Below are positions 9,029 through 16,102 of a stretch of DNA of 22,445 nt, in pieces. Both the position numbers and the translations under genes were made by a program. Source of the DNA: Prevotellaceae bacterium UBA1720 (GTDB lineage Bacteria; Bacteroidota; Bacteroidia; Bacteroidales; Bacteroidaceae); contig DCIS01000068.1 in the NCBI GenBank assembly GCA_002317475.1, positions 1,913 to 24,357 on the forward strand, read 5' to 3'. The notes beneath the pieces are model-generated. The model had not been told where the DNA came from. It saw nothing but the letters and a program-made list of their open reading frames with translations, and searched no databases. Positions within the stretch are counted from its first letter, which is position 1. The number at the start of each line of letters is the position of its first letter.

Positions 9029-9036
9029 CAAAGGTA
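9029..9036 (-). promoter_or_regulatory. -7 element for paralog 2
   Basis: On the minus strand this reads TACCTTTG followed by C, an exact match to the Bacteroidetes -7 consensus, placed about 88 nt before the ATG at 8941. The expected -33 position (about 9056-9062) has no clear TTTG, so only the -7 box is called. Confidence 0.6.
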
Positions 9037-9128
9037 CGATTATCTGATGATAACGGATAGCATAAAATTATAAAAAGATAGGATAAAATTGATATTGGGT
9101 AAATATTGTCTGTTTTGACAATCAAAAA

Positions 9129-9160
9129 GAGAGTGCTAGGCAAATCAGCAAAGCACTCTC
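9129..9160 (-). terminator. Intrinsic terminator after paralog 3
   Basis: A perfect 9-bp stem (9129-9137 with 9152-9160) is followed on the minus strand by a T-tract (complement of the A run at 9124-9128). It lies beyond the duplicated tail segment and would end the transcript of the gene at 9276-12788. Confidence 0.85.
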
Positions 9161-9186
9161 CGTGTCACTTGTTATGCTGAGAAATC

Positions 9187-9294
9187 AGCTTATCTCTTCT
9201 CTTACTTAACCAGCACCTTGACTTACGTCGAGCTGCTTTCCGTTCGGAATAGATTAAGCAAGCTTATCTCTTCTCTCACTTAACCAGCACCTTG
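9187..9294 (-). repeat. Direct repeat of a gene 3' end (two 34-bp copies)
   Basis: Positions 9187-9220 and 9261-9294 are identical except at one base. The copy at 9261-9294 holds the last codons of paralog 3 (KVLVK plus TGA) and 14 bases beyond. The outer copy would encode the same KVLVK ending with a TAA stop but is not attached to an open gene. Forty unrelated bases (9221-9260) lie between them. Confidence 0.85.
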
Positions 9295-12200
9295 TTGCCA
9301 TTGATGATGTACAGGCCGGGCTTGGTAGCCTTGCTCATACGTACACCGGTAAGGGTGAAGATGCTCTTCTGTGCCTGGGCAGAGATGCTCTCGATGGCTG
9401 TTTCCTTGCTGCTGTTAGCACCATAAGCCTCGAGGGTGAAGTTGTCAGCTGCAATCCAGTTAGCGTTACCACCTTCTACAGAGCAGAAACCGACGTTGAT
9501 GACATTCTTTGCCTCGGTCAGTTTGAATACTACGCTGAAGTTCTCGGGCTTACCGTTTGCGGTAGCTACGGGCAACTTGTTCTCGCCTGCATAGAGGAAT
9601 ACGCCAGTGACTGCTACTTCAGGATCTGCCTGATGGCTAGCAATCATGTCTGCACTCAGCTTGTAGGTACCAGCGGGAAGAATGATCTTCTGATAGATGT
9701 CAGCCTGAACACATACGCTGTCAGCTGTTGAACGCCATGACTCCAGGAAACCAGTGATGCTGGTGCCCAACTCGTCATTGGTATAAGTAGCCTTTTGGTA
9801 CTGGCAGTTTGAAGCAGAGATCTTATTCAAGGTCCAACCGGTAGCATCAGCAGTAGCCAGGTCGGGGTTAACCAGGTACTCAGTCAACTCAACGGGATCA
9901 TCGTCGGTAGCTTCCTCTACCTTGCTGCGGATCTCCTCGTACTTCTCGTTAGCCTCGTAAGCCACGATAGCCTCCTGCATGATGTTAATCATCTCCTGTG
10001 CATCAGCCTTCAGGGTGGTCAGTTCCTCGCTACTCAACTCCATCAGGGCGTCCTCGTTGTCTACGTAGTCGTTGATCTTCTCTGCCTTCTCTGCATATTG
10101 AGCGTAGTCGCCTTCCAGGTAGTCTGCATTGTTCAGGTATGCCTCATAGTAGGTATCGTTGAGGTATGACAGTACGTCGTTCTTCAACTGGATGTTCTCG
10201 GCAGCCTTGTTGATTACCTCCTGGAGCTTCAGGATGGCAGCTTCGCAAACCTCCTCTGAACCATCCTCCAGGGCACTCTGACCTGCCTCAATGGCAGCGT
10301 CAATCTCCTTGATCATGGGTTCTGTTACCTTGCTTGTGTAAGTCTCAGCTGAAGCAATCAGCTCAAGGATAGGCTCGGTGTAGACACCGGCGTCAGTTCC
10401 CTTGTAGATCAGGCGGAAGTTATCAAAGATAACCCACTGACTAGCGTTGTCACAACGTGCACCAACGGTCAGGTCGCCCTGCTCCTTCAGGAGGATGTTG
10501 AACTTATTGGTGTAGTCGTAGTTCTCGCCGTCCAGCTTGTTCATGAAGTGCCATGCTGCACCTGTCATACTGTTAGGAATCCAGAGCTCATCGTCGTTCT
10601 GCTTGTCACTACGCCACCAGTTGCTTTCATCCTCGGTTGCAGAGTTGTCGAACAGCTGGGTCTCGGTAGCGTACTTGTTGATGTCAGCGAAGGGTACAGA
10701 CTGCTCAGTGCTGTCGGGCAGGATAGCGTAGAGTGCTGCGGGGTTGCCGGCGGCGTCAGCGCGGTTGAAACCTTGAACAGAGAGGGTGTAAAGACCCTTG
10801 GGCAGGTTCTTGATGGTCTGTGACATGGTGAATACAGCGTGCCACTTCTCTGCCAGACCGTCGTTCTCGGCGGGAGCCTCGTTGCACTGGTCTGCGTTAG
10901 CGTTCTGGCCATTGCCATGGTTGAGCTGCCAGTCAGGAGTTGCACCGGTGATGGTCCAACCTGAGAAGTTTGAAGTGAATGCGGGGTTCTTGAGCAACAG
11001 GGTTACGTCGTCACCGGGCTTCATGTTCTCGGTTACGTAGCTTGCGATGTAAGCATCGGTCTGACCAATGATGGCAGCAATCTGCTCTGCACTGTATTCG
11101 CCAGCCTCGTAATTTTCTTCCCAACCTGCAGCAGTGTCAGACAGCGAACCAGAGAGGTCGTCCCAGTCGCCACCAGCGAACTCATCAACCTTGCTGTTTG
11201 CATACTTGATCTCGTCGGCAAGGGTCTGGTAAGCAGCAGCAGAAGCCTTGAGCTCAGCGGCAGCAGCCTCCAGGGCAGTCTTGGCGTCAATGTAATCCTG
11301 ATCGCCACCGGTGGTAGCCTTGGCAGCAGCCAGTGCCACCTCGTATGCTTCAACGATGCTCTTCTGTGCCATCACGCCTTCGCCATACAGCTTCTCGCAA
11401 GATGCAATAGCGTCGTCAAGCAGTACCTTATAGGGGTTCTCGGTGATTTCACCGTAGTACATCAGTTTGAAGTTGTCGGCAGCAATCCAGTTGGCTGTAG
11501 AGTTTTCTGTGCGCAGACCCAGCTCAACATCACCACCGCTGTGGATGAATGACAGGATGAAGTGCTCGGGTACTTCATTGTCGGTAGCCATATCCATGTG
11601 GCTGTCAATATCACCACCGATAACATAGAGCTGAACGCCTGTTACGGGGTTAGCGGAAGTTTCGTACTGCTGAACGGCATTGACGTCAGCGGACAGCTTG
11701 TACTTACCTGCGGGCAGACCGTAGATGGTCTGGCAAAGCTTGCCGTCACCAATGGTTGCAAAAGTGCGTCCGTTGAACTTGAAGGCGTCAGTGTTGTTTG
11801 ACCATGCCTCGATGAACTGGCTCAACGAAGCTGTGCCTGATTCGCCTGTCTCCTCGTCGTTCCATTCCTTGCCGGTATAGCTTGCTTTCTGGTATCCGAT
11901 ATTCTTGGCTGTGGTGCCGCTGACAAAGGTGCAGGTCCAGCCGTTGATGTTACCGGCAGAGAAGTCGTTGTTGTTAATCAGTTCGGTACCGTCGCGTGGA
12001 TCATCATTGCTAGCACCGTCAAGCAACTCCTTGGTGCGTGCAGCCTTGATGGCAGCCTTCAGGTTGTCCAGGGCAGCCTGAAGTTCCTCGTAGGTAGCAG
12101 ATGTATTCTGGTAAACCTTAGATGCCTCGCTGCTGTCCACATAGCTGTTGTCTACTGTAGAATTGAGCAGTTCGTACAGTGACACGCGAGCGTTGTAGAT

Positions 12201-12788
12201 CGAGTAGTCGATGAACTCCCAGTCCATAGCAAACTTCTCCTCGTCGCTTACGGTAGCATAAACAGCGTTAGGGTAGAGGGGTTCGTCGCCAAGTTCCCAA
12301 CCCCAGTATGTATCGGGGTAATACCATTCGTTGCTCTCTGTGGCGAACTGGATGCGGTAATAATTGTTGTTTTCGTTCTTCTTGATATTGAAGAAATGGA
12401 GCTCAGCGGCCTGGCTGCCCTGATCGACGTGCATCTCGCCCCAGCCTGCGCAGTCCTTGCCGGAAAGCTGGCCTGAAACGAAGGTGTACTTGTTGTCCGT
12501 TGTACGCTGGAGTGTCCATCCGCTTTCGGTCTCGGTTAGGGTAAAGGTAAGCGCTGCCTCGGCATCTTCTACCAAAACGGTAGAGGTCGCCCAGCTGAAC
12601 CATGACGAACCACCGGCAAGGAACATGCCAGTATCGTTCTGCTCGGATGCGCCCACATTCTTGATGCGGTACTGATGGCCTGAAATGACCTCGGAACCGG
12701 TGGTTGGAGCTTCGGGCTCTACCCACTGAGCGTTGATTCCCAGTGCCACTAAAGCAGCACCGAGCAAAGAGAGTAGTCTCTTCTTCAT
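9276..12788 (-). CDS. Giant modular secreted protein with T9SS-type C-terminal tail (paralog 3)
   Basis: 1170 residues. The signal peptide is about 1-20 (cleavage near GINA-QW). An N-terminal beta-trefoil/ricin-like region (about 30-195) includes YRIKNVG, a W/F-rich core and a closing MDWEFIDYSIYNAR run. A helical FIVAR-like segment follows. Three modules at about 263-448, 590-796 and 962-1122 end in NWIAADNFKLMYYG, QWVIFDNFRLIYKG and NWIAADNFTLEAYG. The C-terminal tail (IFTLTGVRM, then KPGLYIINGNKVLVK) fits a T9SS type A sorting signal. It lies upstream of paralog 2 in the same direction with a 334-bp gap holding its own terminator and a new promoter, so the two are separately transcribed tandem paralogs. 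No enzymatic motif seen. Surface display or glycan binding is inferred from the module type only. Confidence 0.85.
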   Translation of the reverse strand: MKKRLLSLLGAALVALGINAQWVEPEAPTTGSEVISGHQYRIKNVGASEQNDTGMFLAGGSSWFSWATSTVLVEDAEAALTFTLTETESGWTLQRTTDNKYTFVSGQLSGKDCAGWGEMHVDQGSQAAELHFFNIKKNENNNYYRIQFATESNEWYYPDTYWGWELGDEPLYPNAVYATVSDEEKFAMDWEFIDYSIYNARVSLYELLNSTVDNSYVDSSEASKVYQNTSATYEELQAALDNLKAAIKAARTKELLDGASNDDPRDGTELINNNDFSAGNINGWTCTFVSGTTAKNIGYQKASYTGKEWNDEETGESGTASLSQFIEAWSNNTDAFKFNGRTFATIGDGKLCQTIYGLPAGKYKLSADVNAVQQYETSANPVTGVQLYVIGGDIDSHMDMATDNEVPEHFILSFIHSGGDVELGLRTENSTANWIAADNFKLMYYGEITENPYKVLLDDAIASCEKLYGEGVMAQKSIVEAYEVALAAAKATTGGDQDYIDAKTALEAAAAELKASAAAYQTLADEIKYANSKVDEFAGGDWDDLSGSLSDTAAGWEENYEAGEYSAEQIAAIIGQTDAYIASYVTENMKPGDDVTLLLKNPAFTSNFSGWTITGATPDWQLNHGNGQNANADQCNEAPAENDGLAEKWHAVFTMSQTIKNLPKGLYTLSVQGFNRADAAGNPAALYAILPDSTEQSVPFADINKYATETQLFDNSATEDESNWWRSDKQNDDELWIPNSMTGAAWHFMNKLDGENYDYTNKFNILLKEQGDLTVGARCDNASQWVIFDNFRLIYKGTDAGVYTEPILELIASAETYTSKVTEPMIKEIDAAIEAGQSALEDGSEEVCEAAILKLQEVINKAAENIQLKNDVLSYLNDTYYEAYLNNADYLEGDYAQYAEKAEKINDYVDNEDALMELSSEELTTLKADAQEMINIMQEAIVAYEANEKYEEIRSKVEEATDDDPVELTEYLVNPDLATADATGWTLNKISASNCQYQKATYTNDELGTSITGFLESWRSTADSVCVQADIYQKIILPAGTYKLSADMIASHQADPEVAVTGVFLYAGENKLPVATANGKPENFSVVFKLTEAKNVINVGFCSVEGGNANWIAADNFTLEAYGANSSKETAIESISAQAQKSIFTLTGVRMSKATKPGLYIINGNKVLVK

Positions 12789-12871
12789 ACTTGATTGATT
12801 TTGATTAAGTTAGTTAATATATTAGTTAGATAATCGTTGCCTTGGGGTTGGTAAAGTTGTTTATTTGTGCA

Positions 12872-12902
12872 CAAAGTTACGAAAAATAATCGATATGGCA
12901 AA
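12872..12902 (-). promoter_or_regulatory. Promoter of paralog 3, Bacteroidetes type
   Basis: Read on the minus strand, TTTG (12902-12899) and TAACTTTG (12879-12872) are separated by exactly 19 bp, a close fit to the -33/-7 consensus. The predicted leader is about 75 nt. Confidence 0.8.
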
Positions 12903-13001
12903 GTGAAAAGTGTTAAATAATGACTGCTAAAGTAAATTATGTTCGTGAGGGTGTGCGTGCGAGGATTGACGAATGAGATGCCATACGGGACACGCTTACG
13001 T

Positions 13002-13170
13002 TTGGTGTGTTTTTTTGGTGTGTTTCTCTGTAAAAAATGCAAAATGTAATTACTTGGGTTTCAACTATTTAGAAAAAATCGGTGTAAAAACAGTATATTT
13101 TCTTTTTAAAACCCTAAACGCGTGTGTGTGTTAAGGGTTTTAAATATAATATTATAAAAAAACACACCAA
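13002..13170. repeat. Nested inverted repeats (15-bp outer, 11-bp inner)
   Basis: 13002-13016 (TTGGTGTG then seven T) is the exact reverse complement of 13156-13170. Inside lies a second perfect inverted repeat: 13105-13115 (TTTAAAACCCT) with 13134-13144 and an 18-nt loop rich in GT. A second TTGGTGTGTTT copy at 13015-13025 abuts the left outer arm. No T-tract follows the inner stem, so it is not a standard terminator, and no target-site duplication is obvious at the outer ends. Confidence 0.65.
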
Positions 13171-13276
13171 CTGTTTGTATATTGCTGTATATCTGCAAGT
13201 TAAAAGAGTTTTTTTACAATCCAAAATGCACCAAAAATATGCACCAAGCCATTTTTGCCTAAATAAGAGGTTAATA

Positions 13277-13354
13277 CGTACAAACACCGTACAAACACCG
13301 TACAAACACCGTACGTTTACGTTCACTGTACGTACGCTGTACGTTGGCTGTACG
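13277..13354. repeat. 11-bp-phased CGTAC/GTACG array
   Basis: CGTACAAACAC occurs three times in exact tandem (13277, 13288, 13299), followed by a variant at 13310. After a shift, TGTACG units end at 13332, 13343 and 13354, again 11 bp apart. The palindromic core GTAC starts at 13278, 13289, 13300 and 13311, then at 13328, 13339 and 13350. The left flank of units is A-rich (CAAACAC) while the right-hand units carry CTG before the core, so the two halves face each other. The array is about 110 bp before the putative htrA -7 box and about 375 bp from the paralog 3 promoter. Confidence 0.85.
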
Positions 13355-13463
13355 GTGAAACGTGCTGGTAGTGGCTCTCTTAACTCGCGTTAATTCGTGA
13401 TACGGATGTGTTAAATAATAGGAAAAATAAAACGGGTCTGTGTCAATCAATAAACTTTTGTAT

Positions 13464-13471
13464 TACTTTTG
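13464..13471 (+). promoter_or_regulatory. -7 element for htrA
   Basis: TACTTTTG matches TAnnTTTG and lies about 54 nt before the htrA ATG. The -33 region (around 13438-13442) has only a weak TG match. Confidence 0.5.
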
Positions 13472-13524
13472 CGTCGTATTTCACGAGCCGGGGTATGCGA
13501 ATGCCCTGAAAACAACCAAAGAAA

Positions 13525-14994
13525 ATGGACAAAAACAAAATCCTAAATATTATGAAGACAACAAGTTGTATGTGCGCTGCCGTAATGGCAATGACGCTTT
13601 GCGTGGGTGGTGTAGTGAACGAAGTGAAGGCTGCTCAGCCTGTTTCGGGACTGGTAGACCTGACAGCAGCAGCAGAGAGCAGTGTGAACAGCGTGGTGTA
13701 CATTAAAGTGACAACCGGTGGTCAGACTCAGACCGTCACCGTGCAGGACCCCTTCGAGGACTTCTTTGGCGATTTCTTCGGTTTTGGAGGTGGTGGTCGT
13801 GGCCGTGGTCAGCAGCGTCAGATCCAGACTCCCAAGCGTGAAGCTGCAGGTAGTGGTGTGATTATCAGCCAGGATGGCTACATCGTGACGAACAACCACG
13901 TGGTACGCGACGCTAATGAGATTACCGTAAAGCTGAATGACAACCGTGAGTTTACTGGACGTATCATCGGTCTGGATGAGACTACTGACCTTGCCTTGAT
14001 CAAGGTGGATGCCAAAGGTCTGCCTGCTATTCCCGTTGGTAATAGTGATGACCTGAAACTCGGCCAATGGGTGCTAGCTGTGGGTAATCCCTTCAATCTG
14101 ACCAGTACTGTGACGGCAGGTATTGTCAGTGCCAAGGCGCGTTCGTTGGGTGCAAACAGTATTGAAAGTTTCATACAAACTGATGCGGCCATTAATGCTG
14201 GTAATAGTGGTGGTGCCCTGGTTAATGAGAAGGGTGAACTGGTAGGTATCAATGCTATGTTGTACAGTCAGACGGGTAGTTATAGTGGTTATGGTTTTGC
14301 CATCCCTACCACGATTATGAATAAGGTGGTGGCTGATCTGAAGGAGTTTGGTACCGTGCAGCGTGCCCTGTTAGGTGTGTCTGGTACGGATGTAACCAAC
14401 TACATTGACAGCGAGAAGGCTAAGGGCAATGATGAGGTGAACCTTGGAACAGTGACCGGTGTCTATGTCAACAGTGTTCAGGAAGGTAGTGCTGCCGAGG
14501 AGGCTGAACTGCAGAAGGGTGACGTTGTGACTAAGGTTAATGGTAAGAATGTCAATAAGATGGCCGAGATGCAAGAGGCCCTTACGCAGTTCCGTCCCGG
14601 TGATAAGGTAACCATCACCTTCCTTCGTGACAAGAAGGAGAAGACGAAGACCGTTACCTTGCGTAATGCACAGGGTAACACCACCGTGATGAAGGAGGTT
14701 GACATCGATGACTATGGCGTACAACTCACGCCTATCACAGACAAGGAGCGTGGTACTTACGAAATCTCTTACGGCCTGCTCGTTAGCAACATCAAGAAGG
14801 GCAAGATGGCTGATGCCGGTTTGACCAAGGGCATGATCATCCTGATGGTGAATGACGAAAAGATGAAGACTGTAGAGGATTGGGAAGAAGTGGTAAAGAA
14901 TGCTAACAAGAGTAAGGAGAGAACACTTTGGATTCGTGCCCTCACGCCCAGTGGACGAAAGGCAAGTTTCGTAGTGGAAATGGAAGGTGAATAG
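13525..14994 (+). CDS. htrA: HtrA/DegP-family periplasmic serine protease with two PDZ domains
   Basis: 489 residues. DegP-type proteases degrade or refold damaged envelope proteins in the periplasm. The N-terminal signal peptide (to about residue 37, VKA-AQ) is followed by a Gly/Arg-rich loop after a DPFEDFFGDFFG segment (75-105, the LA loop of the family). The trypsin-like domain has the full triad: His125 in TNNHVV, Asp155 in TDLALIKV and Ser228 in GNSGGAL. PDZ1 spans about 280-385 (LLGVSG, then GSAAEEAELQKGDVV) and a shorter PDZ2 about 395-487 (KKGKMADAGLTKGMIIL). The start at 13525 is used because it gives a full signal sequence; an internal ATG at 13552 would shorten it by nine residues but still leave a signal peptide. 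It has its own promoter region and is followed by a CCTAGG array and a terminator, so it is probably monocistronic. Confidence 0.95.
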   Translation: MDKNKILNIMKTTSCMCAAVMAMTLCVGGVVNEVKAAQPVSGLVDLTAAAESSVNSVVYIKVTTGGQTQTVTVQDPFEDFFGDFFGFGGGGRGRGQQRQIQTPKREAAGSGVIISQDGYIVTNNHVVRDANEITVKLNDNREFTGRIIGLDETTDLALIKVDAKGLPAIPVGNSDDLKLGQWVLAVGNPFNLTSTVTAGIVSAKARSLGANSIESFIQTDAAINAGNSGGALVNEKGELVGINAMLYSQTGSYSGYGFAIPTTIMNKVVADLKEFGTVQRALLGVSGTDVTNYIDSEKAKGNDEVNLGTVTGVYVNSVQEGSAAEEAELQKGDVVTKVNGKNVNKMAEMQEALTQFRPGDKVTITFLRDKKEKTKTVTLRNAQGNTTVMKEVDIDDYGVQLTPITDKERGTYEISYGLLVSNIKKGKMADAGLTKGMIILMVNDEKMKTVEDWEEVVKNANKSKERTLWIRALTPSGRKASFVVEMEGE

Positions 14995-15004
14995 TGACTG
15001 GGAA

Positions 15005-15100
15005 CCTAGGATTACCTAGGATTACCTAGGACTACCTAGGAAGCCCTAGGACACCTAGAACTACCTAGGATTGCCTAGAAAAGACCTAGTTAAACCTAGT
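15005..15100 (+). repeat. CCTAGG array 2: about 10 tandem units
   Basis: Perfect CCTAGG begins at 15005, 15015, 15025, 15035, 15045 and 15064; one-base variants (CCTAGA, CCTAGT) begin at 15054, 15074, 15085 and 15095. The period is 10 bp with occasional 9- or 11-bp steps, and spacers are mostly ATTA/ACTA-like. The array begins 10 nt after the htrA stop and lies before its terminator, so it is in the htrA 3' UTR. It has the same core and orientation as the array at 5041-5150 but different spacer bases. Confidence 0.9.
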
Positions 15101-15125
15101 ATATCTTAATTTCATTAAGAATATG

Positions 15126-15157
15126 ACCCGAAAGTTTGGTGCTTTCGGGTTTTTTTT
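15126..15157 (+). terminator. Intrinsic terminator of htrA
   Basis: A perfect 9-bp stem (15126-15134 with 15142-15150), a 7-nt loop and a T-tract to 15157. The loop TTTGG supplies the -33 box of the rpoD promoter. Confidence 0.9.
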
Positions 15158-15166
15158 GTACCTTTG
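15135..15166 (+). promoter_or_regulatory. rpoD promoter, overlapping the htrA terminator
   Basis: TTTG at 15135-15138 and TACCTTTG at 15159-15166 with a 20-bp spacing match the Bacteroidetes consensus. The start point would be about 15173, giving a leader of about 22 nt before the ATG at 15195. Confidence 0.8.
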
Positions 15167-15194
15167 CATGCTAAAAATAACGAAATCCGGATTT

Positions 15195-16055
15195 ATGAGA
15201 CAATTAAAGATTACCAAAAGTATCACTAACCGTGAAAGTGCTTCGCTGGATAAGTACTTGCAGGAGATTGGCCGCGAGGAGCTGATCACTGTCGAGGAAG
15301 AGGTGGAGTTGGCACAGAAGATTCGCAAGGGAGACCGTGAGGCCTTGGAGCGTTTGACACGTGCTAATCTGCGCTTTGTGGTCAGTGTAGCTAAGCAATA
15401 CCAGAACCAGGGACTCAGTCTGCCCGACCTTATCAACGAGGGTAACCTGGGTCTGATCAAGGCTGCGGAAAAATTTGATGAGACACGTGGTTTTAAGTTC
15501 ATTTCATACGCTGTATGGTGGATTCGCCAGAGTATTCTGCAGGCATTGGCCGAGCAGAGCCGTATCGTGCGTCTGCCCTTGAACCAGGTGGGTTCGCTGA
15601 ACAAGATTAGCAAGGCGCTGAGCAAGTTCGAGCAGGAGAATGAGCGTCGCCCAAGTCCCGAGGAGCTGGCACAGGAACTTGACCTCCCCGTGGATAAGGT
15701 GAGTGACACCCTGAAGGTCAGTGGTCGTCATATCTCGGTGGATGCCCCCTTTGTGGAGGGTGAGGATAACAGTCTGCTGGACGTCCTGGTAAATGATGAC
15801 AGCCCTATGGCTGACAAGACCCTTGTGGGTGAGTCATTGCACCGTGAAATCGACCGTGCCCTGAGTACGCTGAGCGAGCGTGAGAAGGAGATTATCCAGA
15901 TGTTCTTCGGTATTGACCATCAGGAGATGACCCTCGAGGAGATTGGCGACCGTTTCAATCTTACCCGTGAGCGTGTCCGTCAGATCAAGGAAAAGGCTAT
16001 CCGCCGTCTGCGTCAGACCAGCAAGAGCAAGTTGCTGAAGTCATACCTGGGGTAA
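15195..16055 (+). CDS. rpoD: Primary RNA polymerase sigma factor (RpoD/SigA)
   Basis: 286 residues. The housekeeping sigma directs RNA polymerase to promoters. The start MRQLKITKSI at 15195 is chosen because it is the usual N-terminus of the Bacteroidetes protein; the frame is open back to 15123, but that extension overlaps the promoter and terminator. Region 1.2 (SLDKYLQEIG, 17-26) is followed by region 2 (about 48-118, with NLRFVVSVAK, LPDLINEGNLGL and the -10-reading KFISYAVWWIRQ), region 3 (about 125-200) and region 4 (about 215-280), which carries the helix-turn-helix TLEEIGDRFNLTRERVRQIK. Region 1.1 is absent, as is typical in this phylum. No terminator is seen before the next gene, 41 bp on, so partial co-transcription is possible. 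Confidence 0.97.
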   Translation: MRQLKITKSITNRESASLDKYLQEIGREELITVEEEVELAQKIRKGDREALERLTRANLRFVVSVAKQYQNQGLSLPDLINEGNLGLIKAAEKFDETRGFKFISYAVWWIRQSILQALAEQSRIVRLPLNQVGSLNKISKALSKFEQENERRPSPEELAQELDLPVDKVSDTLKVSGRHISVDAPFVEGEDNSLLDVLVNDDSPMADKTLVGESLHREIDRALSTLSEREKEIIQMFFGIDHQEMTLEEIGDRFNLTRERVRQIKEKAIRRLRQTSKSKLLKSYLG

Positions 16056-16102
16056 TTGGAAATTGTGAATTGAAAATTGAGAATTGGGAGTTGAAAATGA
16101 GA
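16054..16102 (+). repeat. Degenerate 7-bp AATTGRR tandem repeat
   Basis: Starting in the rpoD stop codon, the sequence runs in exact 7-base steps: AATTGGA, AATTGTG, AATTGAA, AATTGAG, AATTGGG, AGTTGAA, then AATGAGA containing the next start codon. It fills the whole gap between rpoD and the next gene. Confidence 0.85.

Larger units (their letters stand above)
12789..13524. other. 736-bp divergent spacer without a convincing gene
   Basis: AT-rich spacer between paralog 3 (minus) and htrA (plus). It holds the paralog 3 promoter near 12872-12902, a run of nested inverted repeats (13002-13170), an 11-bp-phased GTAC array (13277-13354) and a likely htrA -7 box at 13464. The frames in it (12785-13042, 13114-13326, 13124-13393, 13440-13706) have low-complexity, non-protein-like translations; the third simply translates the GTAC array. 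Confidence 0.7.

Noticed and set aside
9187..9294. Insertion-sequence ends or attachment site
   Set aside because: The direct repeats are a copy of a gene 3' end, with no transposase, integrase or inverted terminal repeats nearby.
13124..13393. 89-residue frame across the GTAC array
   Set aside because: It only translates the 11-bp repeat and AT-rich spacer; no protein-like pattern.
15123..15194. Longer rpoD start at 15123
   Set aside because: The extension translates the terminator and promoter; the conserved N-terminus begins at 15195.
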